This document shows positions 32,471 to 41,327 of a stretch of DNA of 64,000 nucleotides, one piece after another. The DNA lies in contig JAETRQ010000001.1 in NCBI GenBank assembly GCA_021770095.1, positions 62,001 to 126,000 on the forward strand. The letters run 5' to 3'. This DNA is from Eubacteriaceae bacterium (GTDB taxonomy: Bacteria > Bacillota > Clostridia > Oscillospirales > Acutalibacteraceae). Each line of letters begins with the position of its first letter. Within the stretch, counting starts at the first letter, position 1. Below the pieces are notes generated by a model that did no database searches, was not told where the DNA came from, and was given only the letters and a program-made list of their open reading frames with translations. A program made the translations under genes and the position numbers.

Positions 32471-34951
32471 TCAATTAGTTGTGGCAGCAGCATATTTTGT
32501 AAGCTGTGCATAATCCTTGGCATTGATAACACCATCGGGAACAAGTTCAAATACATAACCGAGTGTTGTATCATCAGGTTTTGTATTAACATAACGCACA
32601 TTCCATGTTGTGTTCTTTGCAACTGTCGGATTAACGGGAACAGCATTTTCTTTGCAAGCTGTACATTTATAAGTCAGTCTGTTATTGCTGTTCAGACCTG
32701 TAAACACATATTTATGACCGGGTGCCGGGATGGTATTTGTTCTTGTTTCACCGCACAAGTCACATTTATCGCTCTTAATTTCTGCCACAGTGCAGGAACC
32801 TTTGGTAACAACTGTTGTTTTATAATATCCTTCAATCCATTCTGTATGGACTTTGGCAACTTCGCCTTTTGTTTTACAGCGTGAACATACAGGCGTATTC
32901 AGGCAATGACCCGGCTGGTCAGGAATTTCTTCAAGTGAATCCTGAAAATCATGACCGAGTGCATCAACTTCCATCTCAAAATCAGTATCGCAGACTGTAC
33001 AGTGTGCGGTTGCTTTACCTTTATCCGTACAAGTCGGATTTTGCGTTACACGATAGGTTGCTTCATCCTGCGTATGACCAATAGCAGGAACTTTATCCGT
33101 TTTTGTTAAATTACATACAGAACACTTATATTTGTTTATACCGGTTTCCGTACAGGTAGGAGCAACTGTTCCTTCCTCCATTAACTGGTAATCGTGACCC
33201 AATTCCGGTATATATTCTGTCTTCGTTCTTTCACAAACAGTGCATTTATATCCGATTGTACCCCTCGCAGTACAGGTTGGTTCGGTTCTTGAAACTTCCT
33301 GCCAGTCATGATCACCATTTGCAGGTATTTCAACATTTCTTGTTTTTTGGCAAACAATGCATGTATCACGTCTTAATCCGGGGATTCGGCAGGTTGGATT
33401 TTTTATAACAGTGGATTCATAACAATCATCCAGCCATTCAACATGCTCTGAAACAATGGTTTCTTCATTACATACAGAGCAGGTGTAAAATTCATATGTA
33501 TGACCGTCTGTCAAAGTATTGTCAAGCGTTTCAGTCAACACATTCTGATGACCGAGGGCAGGGATAGATTCTTCAGCCTCTTTATTACAAACAGTACAAA
33601 TCCCCACTTTTTTGCCCGCCTGCGTACAGGTCGGCTCTACAATGGAAGTTGGATCTTCGATCTGGTGATTGCCCTTTGGCACTGTATTGACTTTTGGTAA
33701 TTCTTTACATCCTTCAACCGTACAGGTGAATGTTTCTACGCCCGCACGTGTACAGGTTGCAGTATTTCTGTAATTATAAAAGCCTTCCACATATTCAATA
33801 TGTTCGAGTTCTGTTTTCGTTTCGCCGCATGCGGAACAGACATAGTAATGATAAATATGCCCGTCTTCGGCAGTTTTATCCACATCTTCAGACAATTCCC
33901 AAGTATGACCGGTTGCAGGCAGCGGAGATTCCGAAATCGTAAACCCGCAGTTATCACAAACCTGCGTTGTTGTGCCGCCCTCTGTACATGTCGGTGCAAC
34001 GGTTATAACCTCATGGGTGGTTTCATGCTCACATGGGTCAATCGAACGGAACTGATATGCTCTGTTAGGATGATTTGCTACAAACGCAGTTGTGGTTGAA
34101 TTGCTGTGACCGTAAAATGTTATGGTCTGACTTGAATTATAGAATGGATCGACCTCAATAATATCATTGAAGTTACAGTTTGGATTATATACTGTTACTT
34201 CACGCATAAAAGCACAATTGGCAAAAGCAAGTCTGCCGATTGTAGTGATACATTCGGGAATTTCAACAACACCGATTCTTGTGTTGAAAAATGCCTCGGT
34301 AGGAATTTCAGTCAAACCTGCTCCGAACTTGACAGTCAAAAGATTTGTACAATCCTTGAATGCTTTTCTTCCGAGTGAAGTTAAGGAGTCGGGCAATGTC
34401 ACGCTCTCAAGTGCAGAACAGCCTTCAAAAGCAGATTCACCGATTGTGGTCAATGACTCGGGGAAATTGATTTTTTTAAGCGAAGTACAGCCGAAAAATG
34501 CACTTTTCTCAATAGATTGAATTGAATTCGGCAAAGTAATTTCTTCAAGTGCAGTACAGCCTCTGAACGCACCATATTCTTCAGTAGGTAACGCTTTATT
34601 TTCTCCACGAATAATAGTAAGTGTGCTTGGCAGATTCACTGTCTTAAGAGCAGTACAGCTCATAAAATTAAGTCTGCCGATTGTGGTTATACCTTCACCT
34701 ATATTAACCGTTTCTATCTCACCGATATAATTATGCCATGGTGCCCAGAATAATTTGGTATCACCATAATCTTTGGTGGCACCTGTGCCGGTCAAATTCA
34801 GCGTTTTAGTGGTGGAATCATATTTCCATTTTACACTTGATCCGGTTGCACCGCAGTCATCAGCCGCGGCAAATACCGACGTACCGAAACAAAACATGGA
34901 TGTAACAATCAATGCAAGTGCAAGAATCAACGATGTTACTCTGCGTTTCAT
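32471..34951 (-). CDS. secreted leucine-rich-repeat protein with cysteine-pair repeats and a dockerin-like tail
   Basis: An 826-residue exported protein. A signal peptide (MKRRVTSLILALALIVTSMF, cut near residue 28) is followed by BspA-type LRR_5 repeats (about 80-250; SAFFGCTSLKKINFPESL). Then come long imperfect modules (about 305-790) of the form PTCT-x-x-G with a CxxC pair, then I/V-P-x-x-GH; I count eleven CxxC pairs. The end (DGVINAKDYAQL, 806-817) resembles one half of a type I dockerin but lacks the first two calcium ligands. Such proteins bind surfaces or host and glycan ligands. Start ATG at 34951 has AGGTGA upstream. It is a single-gene unit with a strong terminator, next to pyrH. 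The true ligand is unknown. Confidence 0.85.
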   Translation of the reverse strand: MKRRVTSLILALALIVTSMFCFGTSVFAAADDCGATGSSVKWKYDSTTKTLNLTGTGATKDYGDTKLFWAPWHNYIGEIETVNIGEGITTIGRLNFMSCTALKTVNLPSTLTIIRGENKALPTEEYGAFRGCTALEEITLPNSIQSIEKSAFFGCTSLKKINFPESLTTIGESAFEGCSALESVTLPDSLTSLGRKAFKDCTNLLTVKFGAGLTEIPTEAFFNTRIGVVEIPECITTIGRLAFANCAFMREVTVYNPNCNFNDIIEVDPFYNSSQTITFYGHSNSTTTAFVANHPNRAYQFRSIDPCEHETTHEVITVAPTCTEGGTTTQVCDNCGFTISESPLPATGHTWELSEDVDKTAEDGHIYHYYVCSACGETKTELEHIEYVEGFYNYRNTATCTRAGVETFTCTVEGCKELPKVNTVPKGNHQIEDPTSIVEPTCTQAGKKVGICTVCNKEAEESIPALGHQNVLTETLDNTLTDGHTYEFYTCSVCNEETIVSEHVEWLDDCYESTVIKNPTCRIPGLRRDTCIVCQKTRNVEIPANGDHDWQEVSRTEPTCTARGTIGYKCTVCERTKTEYIPELGHDYQLMEEGTVAPTCTETGINKYKCSVCNLTKTDKVPAIGHTQDEATYRVTQNPTCTDKGKATAHCTVCDTDFEMEVDALGHDFQDSLEEIPDQPGHCLNTPVCSRCKTKGEVAKVHTEWIEGYYKTTVVTKGSCTVAEIKSDKCDLCGETRTNTIPAPGHKYVFTGLNSNNRLTYKCTACKENAVPVNPTVAKNTTWNVRYVNTKPDDTTLGYVFELVPDGVINAKDYAQLTKYAAATTN

Positions 34952-34973
34952 AAAATCACCTCTATACCATTTT

Positions 34974-35002
34974 ATAATATCATAATACAATACAAAATTC
35001 AA
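34974..35002 (-). promoter_or_regulatory. candidate promoter for the secreted repeat protein gene
   Basis: On the minus strand TTGAAT and TATTAT are separated by 17 bases; the start point would be only about 16 bases before the ATG at 34951. AT-rich context makes this uncertain. Confidence 0.4.
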
Positions 35003-35115
35003 CAAAATTATTATTCAAAAATTATCAAATTTGAACAAAATGATTATAAAGTGCCACATTTCTGAGCCTCTTCATCCGTTTTGAAAATAATAGTATCGTA
35101 ACAAATACTTTTAAA

Positions 35116-35145
35116 AGAAAAACCCTGCAACCAAAGTTACAGGGT
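35116..35145 (-). terminator. intrinsic terminator after the DUF3592 gene
   Basis: On the minus strand ACCCTGTAAC and GTTGCAGGGT form a stem (one G-U pair) around a short TTTG loop, followed by TTTTCTTTT. It lies about 10 bases after the stop. Confidence 0.85.
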
Positions 35146-35155
35146 AAAAAGTATA

Positions 35156-35869
35156 TTAATGATAAATTATATTTGTATCAACATTGTCATCCTGAGTGAA
35201 AATTTCATCAATATCGACATAATAATTGTCCATATTATTGTGCTGATAATAAACGGTTACTTCCTTCCCCAAATCGAGTGAGGTTACATTCTGCCACACA
35301 TATTCGCTTTTAAAACGGTGTTTCTGTCCGAATTCATCATATTCCACTTCAACAACAAACGGATGCCGTTGGTTGACTGCAATATTTGTATTCACCGAAA
35401 AATCCACAACAGTCGCTTTAAGTGTTAAGCCGTTTTCCATAAGGTCACGCTTTTTCTTAGCCAATCGTCTTTCACGGCGGAGAAAGTATACTGCAATTAT
35501 GATTGCTGTAAGACCGATTGTCGGGAATAAGATACCGATAACTATTGGAACGCCTTGTGTAATTCTGTCGGGATGATTGGGATTACTGTAAACGGTTATT
35601 GTATCGCCAATCTCCCACGAAGAACTGTAAGACCAAAGAACAGTGGAATATTCTTCACCATGCAAAGTGTAATCAATAATGGTATGCATATCATCCGTAT
35701 TGTCATTTGTTTTGCGAGATTCAAACCCTGTAATCGTTGCTTCAACAGGCGTATAATTTGTGCGGATATTGATATTGATAACATTCATCACAACACCGAC
35801 ACAAGTGAATATGGTTCCAAAAATCAGAAATGTAAATATCAAAAACTTTATCGGTTTTTTATTCCTCAT
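35156..35869 (-). CDS. DUF3592 membrane protein
   Basis: A 237-residue protein with two hydrophobic segments (about 9-28 and 105-128) and two copies of a DUF3592-like beta domain: the first, about 38-95, contains VEATITGFESRKTNDNTDD and GDTITVYSNPNHPDRI; the second, about 148-215, contains LKATVVDFSVNTNIAVN and GKEVTVYYQHNNMDNYYVD. The repeated V-x-V-Y-Y/S-N/H-P pattern is the hallmark of the family, whose function is unknown. It has a good promoter and a terminator and so is a single-gene unit in the accessory block. Confidence 0.8.
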   Translation of the reverse strand: MRNKKPIKFLIFTFLIFGTIFTCVGVVMNVININIRTNYTPVEATITGFESRKTNDNTDDMHTIIDYTLHGEEYSTVLWSYSSSWEIGDTITVYSNPNHPDRITQGVPIVIGILFPTIGLTAIIIAVYFLRRERRLAKKKRDLMENGLTLKATVVDFSVNTNIAVNQRHPFVVEVEYDEFGQKHRFKSEYVWQNVTSLDLGKEVTVYYQHNNMDNYYVDIDEIFTQDDNVDTNIIYH

Positions 35870-35889
35870 TCAATCACCTTCTTGCTGAA

Positions 35890-35918
35890 ATTATAGCACA
35901 GGTATTTCAATTAAGCAA
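35890..35918 (-). promoter_or_regulatory. sigma-A-type promoter for the DUF3592 gene
   Basis: On the minus strand TTGCTT (-35), a 17-base spacer and TGC-TATAAT (extended -10) lie about 21 bases before the start codon. Confidence 0.7.
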
Positions 35919-35940
35919 TGAGCATAAATAATAGTTTCAA

Positions 35941-36426
35941 TTAAATTTTCTTCCCTGATTGCTTCATTCCAAAAATAAAGCAAACTGGTCTGAAAAGATT
36001 CAATACAAAAACGAGAATGTATGCTAAAATTTGCTTTTCATCAAGGAGCAAATAGAATGGACTTAAATAGAAGTCAAAAATTGTTGCTATGAAATAATAG
36101 AAATCCGTATTACCGGGTTTGGCAAGCATTACACATTGAATCACCGACACAATCACAAACATTGCCATAATAATAATGGATGATAATTTGAAATCGACTT
36201 TGAACTTCTTAAAAAGTTTCGGTAAAAGCACGGCATATGCAACAACAGACAACGCAGCATAGAACAGCATATTGAACGCAGTTATCAAACCATCAATTGA
36301 ATTCCCTCCCCACTTGCCTTCAAACAATAAAAATTCTATAATCAGCAAAACATAATACAGAATTAATTCAACAATAAAAACTACAATAGCAGATATAGGA
36401 ACCATCCATATATTTTTATGTTTCAT
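35941..36426 (-). CDS. unknown integral membrane protein
   Basis: A 161-residue protein that I do not recognise. It has four hydrophobic segments at about residues 7-33, 47-70, 83-103 and 130-152, separated by short charged loops, with a Lys-rich loop (PKLFKKFKVDFK) between the second and third. ATG at 36426 is chosen since AGGTGAT lies 4 bases upstream. No catalytic motif is visible. It stands alone between the YjbR-like and DUF3592 genes in the accessory block; no terminator is seen after it. Confidence 0.7.
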   Translation of the reverse strand: MKHKNIWMVPISAIVVFIVELILYYVLLIIEFLLFEGKWGGNSIDGLITAFNMLFYAALSVVAYAVLLPKLFKKFKVDFKLSSIIIMAMFVIVSVIQCVMLAKPGNTDFYYFIATIFDFYLSPFYLLLDEKQILAYILVFVLNLFRPVCFIFGMKQSGKKI

Positions 36427-36565
36427 ATAAATCACCTCAAAACCATATTGTTGAGAGTTCTGATTTTCTCTCTGTCTTATACATAACATAAAAAATATAA
36501 ACAAACAAGATTATAGACAATTATTTAAGAAATAGTTTAGGAAGTTAATATTTAGTTTAGAAATA

Positions 36566-36593
36566 TAAAAAGAGCAGGTATAAAACCTGCTCT
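36566..36593 (-). terminator. intrinsic terminator after the YjbR-like gene
   Basis: On the minus strand AGAGCAGGT and ACCTGCTCT form a 9-bp stem with a TTTAT loop followed by TTTT, 8 bases after the stop at 36602. Confidence 0.92.
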
Positions 36594-36601
36594 AAAAATG
36601 A

Positions 36602-36967
36602 TTATAAATCAAGTTCATTTCTTACATACTTGGGTAGTTTTGAAACTACTCTTTCATAACTATGATCAATCATATCTTTAATAACATCATCCTCAAGAGA
36701 ATTTTCAATCGGTAAGGTATTAAAATACGGTTGCTGCACGGACGGGCAATGATAACCCCGAACAACAATATCACGATATTGGTTTCTGTAAAACTCACCC
36801 GTCATTCTGTCACAATTAAAAGTAGCCATATTTATTCCGTTCAATTTAAAAAACTGAGCAAATATTTTCCCTTTAACTTTTATTACAGTAACATCCAATC
36901 CAAAAGGATAATCATCGTATGCACCGTTTTTTTGCAGACAATATTCAATCGCTTTTTCAGGTTTCAT
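36602..36967 (-). CDS. MmcQ/YjbR-family protein
   Basis: A 121-residue protein of the MmcQ/YjbR (DUF419, CyaY-like fold) family. The opening KPEKAIEYCLQKNGAYDDYPFGLDVTVIKVKGKIFA and the later PYFNTLPI and IDHSYERVVSKLPK follow the family pattern. Some members bind DNA, but the general function is unknown. The ATG at 36967 has AGGAG 6 bases upstream and starts 1 base after the stop of the upstream sugar transporter gene, so the two genes are translated from one message. The pair ends at a strong terminator. Confidence 0.85.
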   Translation of the reverse strand: MKPEKAIEYCLQKNGAYDDYPFGLDVTVIKVKGKIFAQFFKLNGINMATFNCDRMTGEFYRNQYRDIVVRGYHCPSVQQPYFNTLPIENSLEDDVIKDMIDHSYERVVSKLPKYVRNELDL

Positions 36968-36968
36968 C

Positions 36969-38453
36969 TTATTCTCCTTCAGCAATTCTATTCTTTTGGA
37001 CATATGGTGAAAGACCCGATTCAGGCTCGCCTGCTCTTCTTGCAATCAAATCGCTTTCAACTATTTCTCTCTTTTCTTTTGTATATCTGACAAAGAGCAA
37101 AGGAATGATATACAAAACACTGGCAATAGCAGGTGTTAAAATAACAAGCGGCCAAATCCAAGTATCAAAAACAGCGGACTGCGTACCGACATAAACATCA
37201 GCCTGTTCAATCGCTTTGTAACCTAAAAGTGAAAGGGCAAGTGAGGCAAGACCAGCAGTTATACCGCTCGAAACTTTGGTGAACGAGGTCTGCATAGAGA
37301 AAGTAATACCTTCTGTACGTTTGCCTGTTTCCCACTCCATATAATCAATACTGTCACAGAAAATAGCTGTCTGTGCAATAGATGATGCACCTGCAGGAAT
37401 ACTGCCGATACCGATTATAATCATAGATAGCCAAAGTTTTTTACCCTCAAATCCGACAGCAAATGCAATCACTCTGGCAATAATATTGACTACCTGAATC
37501 AGAATAAGAACATTGATATAATTTCCGAAAAGTTTTTTGAGTTTATCAGCGAACAGCATGCCGATAAAACCGGGGAGACCTGTGATGATAAAATAAATTG
37601 TAGTGAGACCAAGGGCGCCGATAATACCATTGCCGAGGAAATCAGCAGGTATTTTGTACTTGAAGAAATATGTAACCAAGTTAGCACCGAAACCAAGCGC
37701 ACCGAAAAGATTGGCAAGAGTGACAAGCAGCATCATTTTGTTTTTGAAAAGAAGCATAAAACTTTCTTTCATAGACGCCTGCTGTTCCTGTTTATTTACA
37801 TGCACTCTTTCCTGTGCATATGAACAGCGATAACTTATCATTGCACCGCCAAGGCCGAATATCATTGCAAAAACCAAAGTAATAAAAGGCATGCTCACAC
37901 CTTTCTTATTGGCAATCATCTCAAGTATCATAGGCAAAACAGTGCTCAAAGACAAATAGACGCAACTGCCGATTGTTCTTGCCCACTGAACAAATCTGTC
38001 GCGCTCGGCAGAATTAGGAGAAATTGCAGCAGTAATTCCCCAGACACAGACATCCTGCACAGTATATGCCAAATCCCAGCAGATATATGTAATGATAAAA
38101 TAGGATACTCTGAGCCAGAGCAAATCTTCTTTTGTTGAGAATACAAGAAAAAGCAGAACAGTAAAAACACCTACCGGCAAAGGCGTATATTTCAGGAACG
38201 GACGCATTTTCTCCCCATTCTTAAATGAATGCCGGTCGATAAAAGAACCGACAATAGGGTCGTTAATTCCGTCCCAAATCTTCATGGTAATCAGAAGAAC
38301 AAAAACAATGAATGCAGGGAACATGGCAATGTCAGTCATAAAATAATTAAAAAACTGTGCACCAACCAGCGAATATACCATATTCTGACCGCATAGTCCT
38401 AATACAAAATTATTACGTTCTTTTTTGCCGATATAATTTTTACCCTCACCCAT
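36969..38453 (-). CDS. GPH-family sugar:cation symporter (MFS)
   Basis: A 494-residue integral membrane transporter of the glycoside-pentoside-hexuronide family with about 12 transmembrane helices. The loop WDGINDPIVGSFIDRHSFKNGEKMRP (about 61-86) is the diagnostic conserved motif between helices 2 and 3, with the NDP and D residues that bind the cation in MelB-like proteins. MEWETGKRTEGITFSMQ near 375 is the equivalent of the C-terminal motif (K-R-x-E). The substrate cannot be told from sequence; no glycosidase lies beside it. It has a strong AGGGGG ribosome-binding site and is co-transcribed with the YjbR-like gene. Confidence 0.92.
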   Translation of the reverse strand: MGEGKNYIGKKERNNFVLGLCGQNMVYSLVGAQFFNYFMTDIAMFPAFIVFVLLITMKIWDGINDPIVGSFIDRHSFKNGEKMRPFLKYTPLPVGVFTVLLFLVFSTKEDLLWLRVSYFIITYICWDLAYTVQDVCVWGITAAISPNSAERDRFVQWARTIGSCVYLSLSTVLPMILEMIANKKGVSMPFITLVFAMIFGLGGAMISYRCSYAQERVHVNKQEQQASMKESFMLLFKNKMMLLVTLANLFGALGFGANLVTYFFKYKIPADFLGNGIIGALGLTTIYFIITGLPGFIGMLFADKLKKLFGNYINVLILIQVVNIIARVIAFAVGFEGKKLWLSMIIIGIGSIPAGASSIAQTAIFCDSIDYMEWETGKRTEGITFSMQTSFTKVSSGITAGLASLALSLLGYKAIEQADVYVGTQSAVFDTWIWPLVILTPAIASVLYIIPLLFVRYTKEKREIVESDLIARRAGEPESGLSPYVQKNRIAEGE

Positions 38454-38572
38454 AACTCTTCCCCCTATAAGTAATCATTATATACCTTTCAGGAATATAA
38501 AGAAAGCACTTTGAACAAAATTTATTAAACAATATAAAAATTTTTATTATTTTATTACAAATACTCACAAAA

Positions 38573-38602
38573 AGAAAAAAGCAGTTCAATGCGAACTGCT
38601 TT
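38573..38602 (-). terminator. intrinsic terminator after the 314-residue membrane protein gene
   Basis: On the minus strand AAAGCAGTTC and GAACTGCTTT form a 10-bp stem with a GCATT loop followed by TTTCTTTTT. Confidence 0.93.
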
Positions 38603-38605
38603 ATG

Positions 38606-39550
38606 TTATTCTATTCTATTACCGTATGAATCATACAGCACTCCGCCTTTTTCCCAATGGACCGCTGATGCCCAGTAGTATAAATTCCCATCACTGTCTG
38701 CATACTGACAATGGTATGTTGAATCCTGCTGTTTTACAAATTCATGATTCGAGTCATACACGAAATATCCGTCTTTATCAACAAAGGCATAATCGTTGTC
38801 AAAACGCTCTCCGCTTATCACATTGGTGTATGTTCCTTTTTGCGTACTTGAGTCAAAAGAATATCCATATTTATTACCGTCTCTATCATAATAAGGGACG
38901 TAATCATATGTATAGGTATTACCCAGTCTGTCATAATCGTCTGCCTCCAAATGATAATGAATATCTCCGTTTTTATCAAAATCAACATACCGAACAGGAT
39001 AATACGTTTTTCCGTTTGCATCAACGCAGCGTGTTTCATCCACTGCGGTAATATTCATCTCTTTATCATAAAAGAGCACTGCATCTTCATCAAGATAGCA
39101 AAGATGTGCCGGCAATTTTTCTTCCGTATCATTTATATACAAGTAATCTGTTCCGTGACGGTCAAAGTCATAATTATATGTATTACCCGCTTCATCATAA
39201 AAAGTTATGTCATACTGAGAGGAATATCCTTCGCCTTTAGGACCAAAGTAGGCACTGTTATTGCCTTTATATTCGCTGAAAAGCCCGCCTGCCAAAAACA
39301 GAAGTGCCAGAATGAAAACAACCAGACTTTGCTTGTGCTTTTTGTTCCACTCTGCTGCAGGTGTTTTACAAAAACACACAATACCTGTTAACACAGAAAA
39401 CGGTATCGATAAAAGAACATATACACCGGTATTTCTTCGCCTATCCGCTTCACAATTCAGTGCAACAGCAATGATGGATAAAATCTTGAAAATCAGCAAA
39501 AGAATCATACCAGTTACTAGAAGGATAATACTCATTCGATTTATTCCCAT
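38606..39550 (-). CDS. unknown membrane protein with repeated D-x-D-G-N-x-Y motifs
   Basis: A 314-residue protein that I do not recognise. It has three hydrophobic segments (about 8-30, 43-61 and 74-91) and then a tyrosine- and aspartate-rich outside domain of about 210 residues. That domain holds about eight short repeats of the form YDxxGNxYxY (for example YDEAGNTYNYDFD, DRLGNTYTYDY, YDRDGNKYGYSFD, ADSDGNLYYW, YDSYGNRIE). The repeats are reminiscent of YD-type or calcium-binding beta motifs, though no known family is clear. The start ATG has AGGTGA 6 bases upstream. It follows the metallophosphoesterase gene by 50 bases and ends at a terminator. Confidence 0.75.
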   Translation of the reverse strand: MGINRMSIILLVTGMILLLIFKILSIIAVALNCEADRRRNTGVYVLLSIPFSVLTGIVCFCKTPAAEWNKKHKQSLVVFILALLFLAGGLFSEYKGNNSAYFGPKGEGYSSQYDITFYDEAGNTYNYDFDRHGTDYLYINDTEEKLPAHLCYLDEDAVLFYDKEMNITAVDETRCVDANGKTYYPVRYVDFDKNGDIHYHLEADDYDRLGNTYTYDYVPYYDRDGNKYGYSFDSSTQKGTYTNVISGERFDNDYAFVDKDGYFVYDSNHEFVKQQDSTYHCQYADSDGNLYYWASAVHWEKGGVLYDSYGNRIE

Positions 39551-39600
39551 GTCATATCACCTTTAATCAGAGTAAAAATATTAACAAACAGATATATGCA

Positions 39601-41157
39601 TCAATTCTTCCATTCAATGTTATCATTAACAACATTATTTCCGTCATTATCTATGCAAAGAATCTCTATATGATTCGGAGAAAGTTTGATTAAGGATGCA
39701 ACATAAGTACCATTTCCGTTTGAGTCGATACCGCCGTCAACAAGAGTAGGAAGAGAGCCTGAATTATCAAAATTATATATATGCTCGTGACCGCTGACCA
39801 ACAAAGAGGTGTTGATGGACTGAATCTTATGCAGAGCAGAATCGGACAAATCCTCTTCAATACAAATCTCTTTTGAATGTGAAAAGACAATTGTTTTGTC
39901 ATTATCATCATTCTCTATGCCATTGAGCCAATTAACCATCTCTGTACGATATTGTTTGTAATCCACCATACCGCCGTACTCAGGATGTGAATCCTCTTTA
40001 TCTTCACAACTGTCAAGAACAATAATATCATAATCACCAATAGAAGTTGTAAAATAAAAACTGTCCATTCCTAAGTAATCGGCAAGTTTGATTGCCTCTG
40101 TGCCGCGGGTTTCATGATTGCCGCGTGTATAAATGATTGGCATAGTTCCTTTTGTTAAATCAGATGCAAATTTGAGTATGTAGTCAACTACATCTCTGTC
40201 ACTCATTAATCCCGGCGCACAGTCGCCAAGAAGCACTACCGCCTGATATTCATCACCTAATTTTTCCGTGGCAAGTTCAGCCTTTTTGTTAAATGTATGC
40301 CAATCCGAAACAGATAAAACATTTATATTTTCGCCAAAAGAATCATTGAATGTATAGGTTTCACTTTCTATTGTTTTGCCAAGTCTTCCACCGTAACTGA
40401 GTTCATCAATCACACGTGTTGAGCCGACTTTATATGTATTTTGTGAAAGTTGTTCTTTTGGTACTTTTACGGTATGAATAATACTCTGTCCGTTTTTTCT
40501 TCCATTATTTTCGTCATAAATACGAATTTCTTTTCCGTCATAAGTGTAATCAATGAATCCTGTACCTTTATCATTGGTAGAAAATACAACTGAATAAGAA
40601 CCATTACCGTCATCAAAAACTGCCGGACCGGATGTAAAGGAATACGGCACAACAGGAAACAGAGATGCATATGTTAAAAAGAGTAAAACACACACTGAAA
40701 CAACTGAAATAGCCTTTTTAAATTTTACACTTTTTAATTGAGGAAAAATAAAGATAAAAAATGCTCCGCCAAACACTGCACACCAAATCGGGAGTGCTTT
40801 TTCAAGTAAAGCTCTTGCGGATGCAATACTCATTCCTCTGTCTGTAATAACAGCAATTAAAGAATAAATAACCAAAAGAAATCCTGCAACTTCACAAATC
40901 ACTGCAAAAAAATTCATTAACTTGCTTTTTGCACAACTTTTATTTTTTAATTTCATACACAGCATTACAAACAAATATGCCGTACATAAAATTGAAAACA
41001 AATAGAAAATAAAAGAAGCATTTTCAAACAAAGCAGTATCAACAAAAACATATCCGTATCTTACTGAATAACTCAAGAGCAGTCCAAGTGCTGATAAAGC
41101 CGTAAAAAATGCCAAGGACTTTGTACTGAACAATAGTTTTTCAATTTTATCTTTCAT
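39601..41157 (-). CDS. membrane-anchored metallophosphoesterase
   Basis: A 518-residue protein with about five N-terminal transmembrane helices (residues about 12-170), an outside linker, and a calcineurin-like phosphoesterase domain (about 265-500). The metal ligands are in order: VSDWHTF (D-x-H), LLGDCAPG (GD), RGNHETRG (GNHE), VFSHSKE and SGHEHIYNF (GHxH), so the active site appears complete. The substrate is unknown. ATG at 41157 has GGTGAT 4-5 bases upstream and is preferred to an ATG 12 bases earlier. It lies between the SGNH hydrolase gene (with a terminator-like hairpin between them) and the YDxxGN-repeat protein gene. Confidence 0.88.
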   Translation of the reverse strand: MKDKIEKLLFSTKSLAFFTALSALGLLLSYSVRYGYVFVDTALFENASFIFYLFSILCTAYLFVMLCMKLKNKSCAKSKLMNFFAVICEVAGFLLVIYSLIAVITDRGMSIASARALLEKALPIWCAVFGGAFFIFIFPQLKSVKFKKAISVVSVCVLLFLTYASLFPVVPYSFTSGPAVFDDGNGSYSVVFSTNDKGTGFIDYTYDGKEIRIYDENNGRKNGQSIIHTVKVPKEQLSQNTYKVGSTRVIDELSYGGRLGKTIESETYTFNDSFGENINVLSVSDWHTFNKKAELATEKLGDEYQAVVLLGDCAPGLMSDRDVVDYILKFASDLTKGTMPIIYTRGNHETRGTEAIKLADYLGMDSFYFTTSIGDYDIIVLDSCEDKEDSHPEYGGMVDYKQYRTEMVNWLNGIENDDNDKTIVFSHSKEICIEEDLSDSALHKIQSINTSLLVSGHEHIYNFDNSGSLPTLVDGGIDSNGNGTYVASLIKLSPNHIEILCIDNDGNNVVNDNIEWKN

Positions 41158-41196
41158 ATTAATCACCATAACCTTTCAGGCTACAAATCTTTCATT

Positions 41197-41240
41197 AAAA
41201 ACCATCAATACCCTGCTGTAGCCCGGCAAGGTGTCAATGG
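41197..41240 (-). terminator. terminator-like hairpin between the SGNH and phosphoesterase genes
   Basis: On the minus strand CCATTGACACC pairs with GGTATTGATGG (10 of 11 pairs, two of them G-U) around a 17-base GC-rich centre, followed by TTTTT. It is 88 bases after the SGNH stop and 40 before the phosphoesterase start, so it could also be an attenuator. Confidence 0.55.
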
Positions 41241-41327
41241 TGATTACAATCTCTCAAAATAAATATGATTTGAATTATATTACAGTCAGTGGTTCATTTA
41301 TTATATTATTCAGTCTCACATTAAAAT

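Noticed and set aside
32600-34100. CRISPR-like or tandem DNA repeats
   Set aside because: The repetition is at protein level (CxxC modules of uneven length); the DNA copies differ and are not evenly spaced.
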